This document shows, piece by piece, positions 22,877 through 34,017 of a stretch of 64,000 nt of DNA (positions within the stretch are counted from its first letter, which is position 1; each line of letters begins with the position of its first letter). Origin of the DNA: Zygophlyctis sp. KS116. Its lineage: Eukaryota; Chytridiomycota. The translations under genes and the position numbers were made by a program. The stretch is taken from positions 1 to 64,000 of the forward strand of contig BAAFSQ010000021.1 of the NCBI GenBank assembly GCA_054661495.1, written 5' to 3'. The notes under the pieces were generated by a model. It worked only from the letters and a program-made list of their open reading frames with translations. It was not told the origin of the DNA and did not search any database.

Positions 22877-23857
22877 TTAAAGAAAGTCTATATATTCTGA
22901 AACTTGGTCAAATAATAAAGTTAATAATTCAAAAGTTTGCTCCATCTGCACTATAACTGTTTGTTGAGAAGTATGTCTCTCCAAAAGTTTTCCTAAATGT
23001 CCAATTTGAGAGGAATCAGAGCAATTCAAAACCATGACTAAACTTCCAACTGAAGGTATAACTGTTTCTAGATGTCTTTCCTTTACATTTTCTAATAAAT
23101 CTCCAGAATCGGTCCTAATAACGCATTCATTTTGAGACAAGACATCTTGAACGACCCCTTTATGACCATAATGAATACCATCTTTAAAAGACTTACTGAT
23201 TATTTTCTATTGATTAAGCCAAATTTAAATTACAATCCTTATTCTAGGTCTAACCCATCCGGTAATTTCAGACTCTTTATTCAAAACTTTATCAACCTCT
23301 TCTCTTGAAACCGTGACAACTTCATCTAGCCAAACTCGAGCTTCAGTAGATCCTAATAACTTAATTTTTGCCGCAACTCCATCTGCTTTCTCTTTAATCT
23401 GAATTATCTCGCCAATCAGACCTTGATTTTTGCCATGTAAAATTTTAACATATTCTCCAATCCTTGATTTTTCTTCAACCTTTACTTTTTTCGGCATTGG
23501 TTCCTTAAACTGAAAAATTAGAATTTTTAAACATACTTCTTCCTTTCTCTTTCCTCTTTCATTGGGCAGCAACGGATCGAATTCTGCTCCTAATCCTAAC
23601 AAGTGTGGTCTAGGTTTATTGATGACTGGCTCAATTGCTCTAGCGTTTAAACAGCTAAATTACCCATTCTTCCCAATTCCCTGTCCCTCTTTCCAACCCA
23701 TTCCTTTGAGAAGGCTGAGCCCAAAGTCTTCTATCGGAACCCTCTCATAGACTGATAAATCTGACTCTAGCGGTCTGTCGCCAATTGCATTTTTGAAGAC
23801 TTGAGAGTCTGAAGAGGACTTTTTGTCAGAAGGGTTTTTATTAATAGTAAAACTCAT
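22877..23857 (-). CDS. GPKOW: GPKOW (G-patch and KOW) spliceosomal protein
   Basis: Four exons; introns of 24, 27 and 27 nt; 300 aa. The G-patch is YERVPIEDFGLSLLKGMGWKEGQGIG, followed after intron 1 by RPHLLGLGAEFDPL, the first KOW (GEYVKILHGKNQGLIGEI) and the second KOW formed across intron 3 (KSFKDGIHYGHKGVVQDVLS). The domain order matches GPKOW/MOS2, a partner of the spliceosomal helicase DHX16/Prp2. The start codon overlaps the stop of the upstream EDE1-like gene in the tetranucleotide ATGA, so its 5' leader must lie inside that gene. Confidence 0.92.
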
Positions 23858-26388
23858 GAATCTGTAAGCAACGATGCTATTGCGGTTTGCAAATCTCCAG
23901 ACTGAGCACTCAACGCAGACACAGACTTTTCTAAACGTTAAACCCTAAGATTACCTCTTGAGAAGCCCATGTCCATCAATGTTGATACATCTTTTTCTAC
24001 TACAAATGCACTATTCAAATCTTCATCGCTGATTTTGACTTGCTTAGTATCATCCCAAACGATTGGGGAATTTAGATCAAATGTCTTTGCAGGTTTAGAC
24101 TCGGGAGCTGCGCCGTTCGGACTAGCAAGATCAAATGCATTCTCAAATGATACAGCAGGTTTGGTAATTGAAGTAGAGGTAGGTGTATCAGAAAATGCAG
24201 CAGAAAACTCTGCATCTACATCAATAATATCTGAAAACGCCACTTCAAATGGTTTTGGAGGAGATCGAACAGTGTCAGATTTTCCAGAGGCTGGACGTGA
24301 AGTATCCTTTTTAGGTCTATTTGATTCAATGAGAGCATCGATTTCACTCTTGTCAACTAAAGTATCTGGCTTGATGGGCTTTTTAGTGGTAGGTATTGGT
24401 GGTGCCAGGCTTCCAGTAGTCAATGAGACTGGTCGAAAAGATTCAAAAGGATCAATATCTTCAGGTGTTTTGACAGGAGTTGATTCAACAGAAACAGCAT
24501 TTGGATTCGGGGAAATAATTGCTTGCTTTGGTGTTTGGTTTTGAAGTTTTTGGGTAAAACTATTAAATTCTTTGGATAAATTATCTACATCGGATTTTGC
24601 ATCATTTGCTAGTTTCTGATTCATTTCGAGAAACCTGGAATTATCCCTAATTTGAGCTTGCATTCTTTCAAGTTCAGATTTTAAAGTCTTTGCTTGCTCT
24701 GTAAAAGTTTGAATCATTCTTTTGGCCTGAAAGTTGTCTTCCTTGATCCTTTCCAATTCATTTGCCAAATTTGTTTTTTCATTTGTACTCGATAAAATCA
24801 TTTGCTGCATTTTTTCAAGTTCAGTTTTAGTTTTTTCTAAATCAAGAGTCTCCCTTTTTATTGACCCCTGGATTTCAGAAAGTTTTAACAATTCTTCGTC
24901 ATAAGTAGTTTTCAACGAGGCAATCTGAGTTTCTAACTCCTTCTTTTTAACAAGAATTGTCTGTAAATCTTTTTGATAAATTGTGTTTTTAGTCTGAATT
25001 TCTTTAACAGATACATCAAGACCAGATAATTTTTCTTGTAATAAGCTAGTTTCATCATGATCAGCAAAGTCTAAACATTATTGAATATAAAATGTTTTTA
25101 CCATTCTGGCTAACTGCAGAGCCAAGATCGGAAGGTCTTGGAGAAGTTACAGAGGCTCTAATAGATCTTAATTTTGGAGGAATATATTCAATCCCTAGTT
25201 TTGCAGGAAGCTCCTTTCCACCCATTTTCTCTTTAATCAAAAACATTGCTATAATAAATTCTTCTCTAGACAACTTTCCTGATTTATCAAAATCAGACAA
25301 CTCCCTTTCCATTAATACAAAAAGCGTGATTTTACCAAACAATTGCCAAATATTCTTCAGGTAATTTAGATTTTAAAAAGAATGAGTAACCTTGTTCACC
25401 TAATTTAAGTAATTTTCAATGTAATACCTGTAACAAAACCCGATTTATTTTTATCAAGTTTATCAAAAAACCCAGAAAATTGTTTTTGATCTGCATCAGG
25501 AATTACCCAAGGAATCTCTTCAACTTGTACTTTATTCACAGAAGCAGCAATAGAAGTATTAGAAGAAACTTTAGACTCTACTACACTAGGACTAATAATA
25601 TTTTGACTAATCGCAATAGAATTCCAAAGAGATTGTGGAATAGAAGTTGGAATTGATGAAATCTGACCAGACCTTAATTTCCCAATAATAACCATTGCAG
25701 CCATAAATTGATTCTGAGAAATCTTTCCCGCACCAACAGAATCTACTAAAGCCCAAACTTTTCCAAGAACATCAAGAGGCAATTTAGATTGTAAAAATAT
25801 CTCTTTTGCAGCCTCACCTTTATATAAACCATTTTTTACCATGATTACCTTTAATAAACCCATCAACTGGCCCACATGAAGTAAAAGCACTACTAAACCA
25901 TTCTCTTTCTTCAATAGTTATCTGTATATTATGATTAGAGCCTGTTAAATTTGAAGTTATTGAAGACCCAGTAACCTGCGGCTTAATTTCTCTTGTTGGC
26001 GAGAAATTCAAAGATTGAAATAATGGTAATCCAGTACCTAGAGTATTATTAATAGCCGACAAAAATCATTTTAAAAAAGTAAATACATACTAGAATTTAA
26101 GTTTTCTAAATTTGGAACTTTTCCAGACTGTGCGACTGCAATCCATTTAAGAGCTTTAAAGAAATCATCTTTAACTAAAACTCCTTTTTTTTCTGAATCT
26201 GCCAATGTCCAAATCTAAAATCATTAAAAATTAAATACCAGTCCCAGTGTCTCTTGTGGAAGGCCTGATTTTAAAAAGAATGGAACCGCATCATTCGGCA
26301 ATACAATGCCCTTATTTGTACTATCAGCCTGTTTAAAAAGTTCAGAGTATGCTACTTTTTCCTCATCAGAAATCTCCAATTTCATCAT
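23854..26388 (-). CDS. EDE1/EPS15-like endocytic scaffold (EH domains, coiled coil, UBA)
   Basis: Eight exons with introns of 24-53 nt; 770 aa. Three EH domains are visible: YSELFKQADSTNKGIVLPNDAVPFFLKSGLP, then WFSSAF to VWALVDSVGAGKISQNQF, then FFDKLDKNKSGFVTG to VWELSDFDKSGKLSREEF (splices occur inside each). A coiled coil of about 200 residues follows (LEKTKTELEKMQQ), a proline/serine-rich linker with DPF motifs, and a C-terminal UBA (LMDMGFSRE...). EH domains bind NPF motifs and UBA binds ubiquitin at clathrin endocytic sites. The second intron (53 nt) is unusually long here. Confidence 0.93.
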
Positions 26389-26407
26389 GAAATCCTTTTT
26401 TATTAAC

Positions 26408-26420
26408 AGGTTCGCGTCTA
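26408..26420 (-). promoter_or_regulatory. Shared 13-mer upstream of the EDE1-like gene
   Basis: TAGACGCGAACCT on the minus strand, 20-32 bp before the EDE1-like ATG. It is identical to the element upstream of CDK8 (12827-12839). Its first three bases are also the stop codon of the upstream channel gene. Confidence 0.35.
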
Positions 26421-27564
26421 CAACTTTCTCGGCATTCGACGATCAATATATTCAGAGAGTGCAGATATAACTCCATGATGTCCTTGTTGTATTCTAGCAA
26501 TCGCAAATTCATGATACTTTAAAGAAATCAGATATGATTCTAACCAAATTGGATCGCAAAATAAATGTGTCATTGGTACTGCATCTTCCTTTTTTAGAGT
26601 TGACGCCATCTCTTTTAGAATATCATCAAAAGATTTTTCATTTCCTCGTTGATTTAATAATTGTGTAATATCCCTTTGTTGCTTTCTAAGAAATATATCC
26701 CTTTTTGCCATTTTTGCTCTTCTCTTAATTTCTAATAATCTCTCTTTTTCTGCTAATGTTGCTTCTTCCATATTTTGACAAATAACTCCAATAAATAAAT
26801 TTGCTATAATCAACTCTTGAAAACTTACTAATAATAAAATTCCCTAGAAATATAAATAAAGTTGTAAAGAATTCAGAGTTTGTAAATCCATCTGCACTTA
26901 AATTCTGTTGATATGGAACCCAGCCATCAGCACATACGTATACCCAAAGTGTATAAAATGAATCTCCAATAGTTCTCCAATCAGGTTTAGAATAATATGC
27001 ATTTGAAGAAATTCCAAATAAATAATGTCCAAGAATTCCAAAAATAAATATAACAATCAATAATAAAACTAGTACATCCAAAACATTGGTTTTTAAAGTT
27101 ATTAAGAATGCATCAACTACAACTTGTACAGATCTATACTAGGAATTTAGAGAAATTATAGAAATTACATGTGTAATGATCTTGAATGCTCTTAGAGCGC
27201 GTAGTCCACGAATAAATCGAAGTGCAGTGATACTAGAAGGATTTGTTAGAATCATACTTGAAATCCAATCTGTCCAATATACTCCAACTACTATCAAATC
27301 TAGTATCCTATATCCACTTTTAAAATATAATAGTCTTTCAGAATAAATAGATAATATTGTATCCATGGTATAAATAGACAAGAATAGTAAATTCATTATT
27401 CTGTAAAAATTGAATATTTGACTTCCTTTTTGTTCAAGTAAAGAGGCATGTGCATCGCTTTCTAAAATTAGAAAAACCATATTAATATAAATTATAGTAA
27501 TTAATGCATTTGAGTAAATGTTTGAGGATAAAATGTCGGAAACGTATCTTTTAAAGTCATTCAT
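26418..27564 (-). CDS. Single-domain six-TM cation channel, CatSper-like
   Basis: Three exons; introns 27139-27168 and 26804-26828; 363 aa. S1-S3 are hydrophobic. S4 reads TALRFIRGLRALRAFKIITH, with arginine/lysine every third residue. After S5 the pore loop is GDSFYTLWVYVCADGW, where CADGW takes the place of the CatSper TxDxW filter. S6 (FTTLFIFLGNFIITNLFIGVICQNM) is joined across intron 2. The C-terminus is a charged helix. CatSper-type channels are tied to flagellated cells. A EukCat-type sodium/calcium channel is the main alternative; a phylogeny is needed to decide. Confidence 0.75.
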
Positions 27565-27773
27565 GAGTAAAATTTTAATGAATCCAAAAAAAATTTAACT
27601 GCTTGGATTGAAAAATTTACTGATTAGTCTGTGGAATTGTTATCAGTTTATTTAAAAGTTGAAATCATTTACAACTATTTCAACTATCAAGCCGATAAAT
27701 CCTTAACTATCAATGGATTGTGGCAATGAGGCTGCGTCATCTTCGCGGTTGAAAATTCTTAAAAAAGAGAAAA

Positions 27774-28164
27774 ATGTCCTTGTCAAACTTTCTTACTCGT
27801 CATTTGGGAGGAATACCAAAGAAATTATCAGACTTACAGTGGCTCCTCAGAATAAATCCCAAATATCCTCCTACTCTAACTGAAGCTCATACCTACAGAA
27901 CAGTTTCTCCAGGATCTCAACCCCCTTATTCCCCTCCTGCAAACGATAAAATATCTAAAAACTATTATTTTACTAGAGATGCAAGAAGAAATTATCCTCT
28001 ACCTGTAGAATTAGAAAAATTATTGACTGATAAAAGGTAATTAAAATCTACTGAACTCTAGTAGTATGGCTCCTCCAAACATCAATAAGAGATATAAATA
28101 CAAGAATGGTCCAGCAATGGATCATGCAGGGAATTTAGACTTTTCTATTCGTCTAATAAATTAA
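27774..28164 (+). CDS. NDUFA7: Complex I accessory subunit NDUFA7 (B14.5a)
   Basis: Two exons with a 25-nt intron; 121 aa. The conserved core is PGSQPPYSPPANDKISKNYYFTRDARR, matching KLSNNYYCTRDGRR of mammalian B14.5a. The C-terminal exon continues SSMAPPNINKRYKYKNGPAMD. Its presence, with NDUFB9 at 50 kb, shows that respiratory complex I is retained. The stop is 12 bp before the next same-strand start. Confidence 0.85.
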
Positions 28165-28176
28165 CCTAGAAAACGT

Positions 28177-29653
28177 ATGCCGCCTATTAAAGACAAGTTG
28201 AGTCCACTCAAACTGTTTTTACTAACAGTATGTTTAGCTGGGGTGCAGTTTACTTGGACTGTTGAGCTTGCTTATGGAACTCCTTATTTAGTATCTCTAG
28301 GTCTTTCATCTTCATTAACAGCGCTGGTTTGGATCGCTGGGCCCCTATCTGGCTTAGTTATTCAACCTGTTGTAGGCGCTTACTCTGATCAGTTGACATG
28401 GAAGTATGGGAGGAGAAAGCCATTCATCGTAGTTGGGGGATTGGCATTGATCTTTAGTGTTTGTTTGATTGCTTACAATTTTGAAATTTCATCATGGTTT
28501 ATTGATCCTTTAGCAAAGGATTTTAATTCATTACAGATTGGAATTGCAGTTTTGGCTTTTTATATGTTGGATTTCTCGGTTAATACCGTTACTTGTAGTT
28601 GTAGATCACTGATCGTTGATGTTACGCCGTTAGAACAACAACAAGTGGCAAATGCTTTAGGAGCGTTTCAGTTGGGAGTGGGGAATATTATGGGATATTT
28701 AAGTGGATTTTTGGATTTACCTGCATTGTTTCCATTTTTAGGGGATAGTCAAATTAAAGTTTTATGTTTGATTAATATTCTATGGCTTTCAATATTGCTA
28801 ACAATTACTCTAATTTCTATAAAGGAAATTCCAGTAGATACTCCTGTTCAGTCTCCTTCTCAAAAGAAGTGGTGGTTACCACTACTTAATCTAGTCAAAG
28901 GGATTAAAAGTCTTCCAAGTGATATTCAAAATGTATGTAATGTGCAATTGGTAGGTTGGTTGGCTTGGTTTCCTTTTTTGTTTTACTGGTAATTAGTTTT
29001 GAAATGAGTTTTATAGTTCGTCATGGGTTTCTCAATTTGCAAAATCAGGTGTGAGTGGCGAAAGATTGGGATCTTTGGCACTATTTACAAAGTCTGTTGT
29101 GTCTATTATAGCTGTTACTTTGGTACCTAGAATTAGAGGTTGGAATGGGCTTGGACTCGCTGAAATTTGGGCAGGAACCTTTTGGTTATTAGGAATTTGT
29201 TTATTTTGTACATATTTTGTCTCTTCTGATGTTGGAGCTGTTGCTATTCCTACTGTAATCGGTATTTGTTGGGGGCTAACTCAATGGATCCCATTTGCAT
29301 TGATTGGAGAATATGTTAGTCAAATACTTCGTCGCCAAGAATATGAGCGAGTTTCAATGGAGAATGCTGATGAAGAAGAAGGTCTGGATGGATTGTTTTC
29401 CCCAGATCCTCCTAAACTAGATGCTGGAATGGTGTTGGGAATTCATAACATTTATATTGTTATTCCACAATTTGTTTCTACCTTTGCCTGTAGTATTTTA
29501 TTCAAACTCGCTGAAATTGGGGAAAATGGATCATCTAAAGATGAATTTGGACTAGTCTTGAGAGTTGGAGGAATTGCAGCTATATTTGCAGGATTCTTAT
29601 GCTTAAATGTAAAGGAATATTCAGAGGATGAGCAACTTGACAAGGCAGATTAG
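28177..29653 (+). CDS. GPH-family sugar transporter (SUT-like)
   Basis: Two exons with a 28-nt intron at about 28989-29016; 482 aa with about 12 membrane spans. The hallmarks of plant/fungal sucrose transporters are present: GVQFTWTVELAYGTPYL, the loop DQLTWKYGRRKPFIVVGG, CRSLIVDVTPLEQQQVANA and, after the splice, SSWVSQFAKSGVSGERLGSLALF. S. pombe Sut1 is a maltose/sucrose-H+ symporter; the actual substrate here is unknown. Uptake of disaccharides would fit a life on algae or plant matter, which is inference. Confidence 0.88.
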
Positions 29654-29694
29654 TTTCAAGGTTTTAGTATAATTACAATCTTACATATTTAGAT

Positions 29695-29886
29695 TTGTAT
29701 ATGATACCAATCTGTAGGAATACTCTATTTATCTTTGATCTGTATGATTTTGAACACGTTATTAAGCAACCATTTACTAAACTTGACCAATTTCATGAGT
29801 TTTTTCCTACTTTACATGATGAAGATTTTACTCATTACAGGAAATCAGTCGAAATCTCTCATATCAGCAATTATAATAGATCATAA
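29695..29886 (+). other. Doubtful 63-codon open frame in the longest intergenic gap
   Basis: The 281-bp gap between the convergent transporter and OST3 genes contains one open frame of 63 codons (NTLFIFDLYDFEHVIKQPF...). It has no recognisable domain and no spliced extension I can support. It may be 3' UTR, a relic or chance. Nothing else is seen in the gap. Confidence 0.15.
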
Positions 29887-29934
29887 ACAGCTTAAGACGT
29901 TTTATTAAAAGAGCTATAAATTTGAATAAAATAA

Positions 29935-30950
29935 TTAAAATACCAATTTGAATGGATACCCCCCACTCTTAATTCTAAAAACTCTCAGAATTACAGAGTA
30001 AATCACGTAAAACAAGGCTACACAAATATACGCAGTATATCTTTGAACAGTTGGATTTGGAATATGTGGTACAAGTCCAAACAAAAGCCCAAAGACTAAA
30101 GAAGCAGAACAATCTACTGATCAGTTTCAAATTAAATTTACAAAGCAGTGTCATAACCAATGGCTCAATTCCAAATTGATGTTGCTGACTTCCTGAAAAC
30201 ACCTGAGTCTCACCACGATCTCCTACTCCTAAAAATGGTGGATGACGAATTGTATTCCACATATACCCAGAGCACATGAATGCAGTGAATAAAATTACCA
30301 AATTAGCACCCATTTTAGAAAAGTCAAAGATTGATGAGAAATTATAGTAGATTACAGTCAACAAAGCAATCCCAGATGAGAGTGCCGTTAGAGCCGAAAG
30401 ATAAAAATTCCAATCAATTGGTTTTGTAATTTTAATAGAAAGTCCAGTTTTCTTATTAATCATTTTAGCCAAACCATGAACTTTTCCATCATCCCTAATA
30501 ATAAAATAATCCAATTTACTCTCCAGATAAAGTCAAGACATCAAAATCATTTCCCTTTGCGTGAGGCCCAGAGGTTGGATGGTAAATCATCAAATGAGGA
30601 ACATTTTGTAGTTTCATTTGAGCAAAAATCTTTTCAGAACTTTTAGAAAAATCCAAATACGCAACGTAGAAACGTCCATTTTCCAGAGACTTTGCAGCAG
30701 AATACGGTAAATATTCCAGTTCCTTTTGTATCAGCTTACAAGGAGCACATTGGAATTGTGGGTTTAGAGCGGTCAAGACAACAAATAGAGAATAACTTCG
30801 TGGGCCTTGAGTAAACATTGTAAATGAGTTTTCATCAAGAGCAATTACATTGTTTCCGTTATTAGACAGTTCATTTAATTTAGCAACCTTTTCACTAGCC
30901 TGATCTGCAAAACAAAGAGACAAGAGACTCAAAACGACAAAAAATCTCAT
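29935..30950 (-). CDS. OST3: Oligosaccharyltransferase subunit OST3/OST6 (MagT1-like)
   Basis: Three exons; introns of 25 and 28 nt; 320 aa. A signal peptide (MRFFVVLSLLSLCFADQ) precedes a thioredoxin-like domain whose active site is CAPC (QFQCAPCKLIQKE). Four membrane segments follow, with the conserved NTIRHPPFLG and GSQQHQFGIEPLV. It is the oxidoreductase subunit that holds acceptor proteins near the OST active site in the ER. The second splice joins LLYCSASLVFGLLFGLVP. Confidence 0.95.
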
Positions 30951-31013
30951 AATTTTTAGCGCAAATTCCGTGGAAATCTTGTCTGATCAAATCTATCAGA
31001 GTCTATTCATATC

Positions 31014-31897
31014 TTATGATTCATTAGTCTCTTCTTTCAATGAATTCAATCGTTTAAAAATAAACGTTTCTGCATTATACGATAGAATATCTCCAGACTG
31101 AAAATCAAAATACCATCCACACAATGAAAGTAATCCTTGTTCACACCGATCACGAACCCAAGGAAAAGTCATGAGATTTTCAAGAGAATTCACAATTGAA
31201 GCCAACTCACATGCTCTCAACTGAATAGATTTATCCTGATTACCATAATACTTTAAAGTTCTTTCTTTTGGAGCTTTAGCAATACTCATCCAAGGTCCAA
31301 GAAACTCTGAAGAGTCTTCTACTTCATTTTCCCTTGAATAAATTTTAAAAAAAAATACATTAGTTTACCAATTCCTCCACATTGTGTATGTCCCAAAACT
31401 ATTATAAATTCTACTTTCAAGGCTTTTACAGCAAATTCTAATGCTGCAGAGACACCATGAAGATTTGAATCTGGTTGATAAGGAGGAATCAGATTAGCAA
31501 CATTTCGGACTACAAACAAGTCTCCAGGATCACAACCAGTTAATCTATAAAAAAATTATAAAAATAATTTATACAGTGCTGGATCAGCTCTAGAGTCACA
31601 ACATCCCACTACTAAAGTTTTTGGGGATTGTCCATTTCTTAAAGAAGTATCAAAAAGTCCTCCTTTATGAAGATAATTTTCCTGAAATCTCTTGAATCCA
31701 CTAAGAAATTTTCCAAATACTTTAGTTTTAGATTCCAAATGCTCTTCATTTTGTCTAGAAGATAAACTAACTGCTGATCCCATCTTTGTTAAGGATGGGA
31801 AATTTAATAACAAGGAATCATTATTAGACGCATCGAATGATAATGTCCGAGCTTTCTTATCGGTATCTTGTACATCCAAATTGTCCTTGTTTGGCAT
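31014..31897 (-). CDS. Beta-class carbonic anhydrase
   Basis: Three exons with introns of 30 and 47 nt (31322-31368); 268 aa. Zn ligands appear in VVGCCDSRADP and LGHTQCGGI. Intron 1 joins DPALLTGCDPGDLFVVRNVANLIPPY. The N-terminal 60 residues before the catalytic domain are hydrophilic and serine-rich, without a clear targeting signal. The enzyme interconverts CO2 and bicarbonate. The longer second intron uses an AAG acceptor beyond a nearer one that would create a stop. Confidence 0.93.
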
Positions 31898-32063
31898 ATC
31901 TCAACTGATAAGAATGACCTAATTCGGAACAGAAATTTCAAATTTTCCGTGGAAACCAACTGCGGATACCAACTGCAAACCACGCAATTTTTTACTGGAT
32001 TTGGAATTAACCAGCCTACACTCTGCTCTTACTCTTCTTGGGCCTTGGGTTTGCTGTCAAAAA

Positions 32064-33592
32064 ATGTCTGATAATCCTTATACTGTTGCGATTATTGGTG
32101 GTGGGCTCGTGGGGTCTTTAGCGGCCGTTCATTTGGCTAAAAGGGGATGGACGATTCACTTGTACGAATTAAGAAAAGGTAAAAAGTAAAAAGTAATAAT
32201 TCTAGATCCAAGAGTTCACAATAAAACTTCTGGTCGGTCCATAAATTTAGCTCTTTCGCTTAGAGGTCTGGAATCTTTGAGAGAAGCAGGTGTGGCTGAT
32301 GGGATTTTACAAATGTTGATTCCAATGAGTGGGAGAATGATTCATACGGTTGATAATCAACTCTCTTCACAACCTTATGGGCTTCATGGGGAATGTATAA
32401 ATTCTGTTGATCGTAAATTTATAAATGAACATTTGTTAAATGCTGCTGAAGCTTTGCCAAATGTACGATTGTTTTTTGAACATTCGTTTGTAAAGGCAAA
32501 TCTTGATCGTAAAACTTTGGTTTTTCAGAAAAAGGATGGGTGTGAAGTTACTGTTCATGCAGATCTGATTATTGGAGCTGACGGTGCATATTCAAAGATG
32601 AGATCAGTTTTGATGAGGAATATAAGAATGGATTTTGCGCAAACTTATATTGATCATGCATATGTTGAATTAAATATACCTTCAACACTTGATGATCAGT
32701 ATGCAATGGATCCAAATCATTTGCATATTTGGCCAAGACATAGTTTTATGATGAGTAAATCATTATAATTAAAAATATAGTTGCTTTGCCAAATAGAGAC
32801 AAGTCTTTCACGGTAACACTCTTTATGCCATGTAAATTATTCCCTTTTTTAATAAATTAGGGGAACAATTTGATTTAATCAAGGAAGAGGCGGATTTAAT
32901 TGCCTTTTTTGAAAACACTTTTCCTGATGCTTTAAGGCTGATAGGGAGGGAAATGTTGATTAAAGAATATTTTAAAAATCCAAAAGGATCTCTTGTTAGT
33001 ATTAAATGCAAGCCTTATCATTACAAAGATCGAATTCTATTAGTCGGAGATGCAGCTCATGCCATGGTTCCATTTTATGGTCAAGGTACTTAATTATTAT
33101 CTGTTTATATTAGGAATGAATTGTGGATTTGAAGATTTAAGTGTTCTTTGTCAAATTTTAGAAAAGCATCTTGGACCAGTTGAAGATTCTCCATCAACAG
33201 AGTTTCTAAGCCTGAAACCTCCAAATCCCGATAAGATGCTTTCTGCACTTGCAGAATATTCTCAAGTCAGGAATCCTGATGTGGAGGCAATGTGTGATCT
33301 AGCTTTGCACAATTATGAAGAGATGCGATCATCTGTTGTGAAGCCATTATATCTGATTCGCAAGAAATTGGAAGGACTATTGAACTTTTTCTTTCCAAGT
33401 CGTGTCATTCCTCTATACACAATGGTGAGTTTTACTCGCTTACCGTATTCTATGGTAGTTAAAAGGTATGAAGCACAAAATCAGGTGTACTCCTCACTTT
33501 ATAAGGGATTTGTAAATTTCGGGCTAGTAACCTTAATTGGCTGTGGATTGTATTGGTCATTAAGTCGCCCAAAATCCCCTTACAGAATTTAA
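32064..33592 (+). CDS. BNA4: Kynurenine 3-monooxygenase
   Basis: Five exons; introns of 27, 26, 29 and 28 nt; 472 aa. The FAD-binding [21 protein letters not shown] is followed after the first splice by [82 protein letters not shown] (across intron 4) and a C-terminal membrane anchor complete the KMO pattern. The enzyme acts at the mitochondrial outer membrane in tryptophan breakdown towards NAD. Confidence 0.95.
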
Positions 33593-33614
33593 CAAGATGG
33601 AAAAGAAATAAAAT

Positions 33615-33803
33615 TTATTTTTTTCCACACTTGCATTCCTTTCCTGCCTGAGTGCATTTGCAGTTATCACCGCAATTGCATTTATGAGAGGTTTCAGGCA
33701 GAGGCTTACAAGCGCATGGTTTACCACCAGCTGTACATTTACAATCACCAGGACATGGGCATTCTAAAAAGTTATTTTAATCAATAATCGTACTTGGATC
33801 CAT
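33615..33803 (-). CDS. Metallothionein, 52 aa, with a 10-nt first exon
   Basis: Exon 1 (33794-33803) encodes only MDP and one base. A 30-nt intron (33764-33793) is followed by exon 2. The protein has 12 cysteines in CxC or CxxC arrays: CPCPGDCKC, PCAC, then a spacer KPLPETSHK, then CNC, CKC and CKC. There are no aromatic residues. This is a typical two-cluster metal-binding design. The start, splice and stop all agree, but the frame is too short and split to be seen as an ORF. It ends 22 bp from the convergent KMO stop. Confidence 0.85.
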
Positions 33804-34017
33804 CTGAGCTTATAAAAACTTTTTAGAGGTTCAGGGAGGTCCAGGAGCTTCCTGATCTATGATTGGATCCCTGCAGCGTGTAATGCATGCATACTAATAA
33901 AGTTATTGCATAATAATTGTATGATAATTATGAACTTCTGATCTATTTTTAATGGAGAGGTCTGTATCCCATGCAATCATTCATTTAAACGTAGGTCAGC
34001 GGTGATTACTGAGATTT

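Noticed and set aside
23969-24544. Long plus-strand open frame of 191 codons
   Set aside because: It is antisense to the coiled-coil and linker region of the EDE1-like gene, whose domains and splices are well supported.
29695-29886. A separate 63-aa gene
   Set aside because: No domain, no splice partner and no conservation signal visible; kept only as a doubtful feature.
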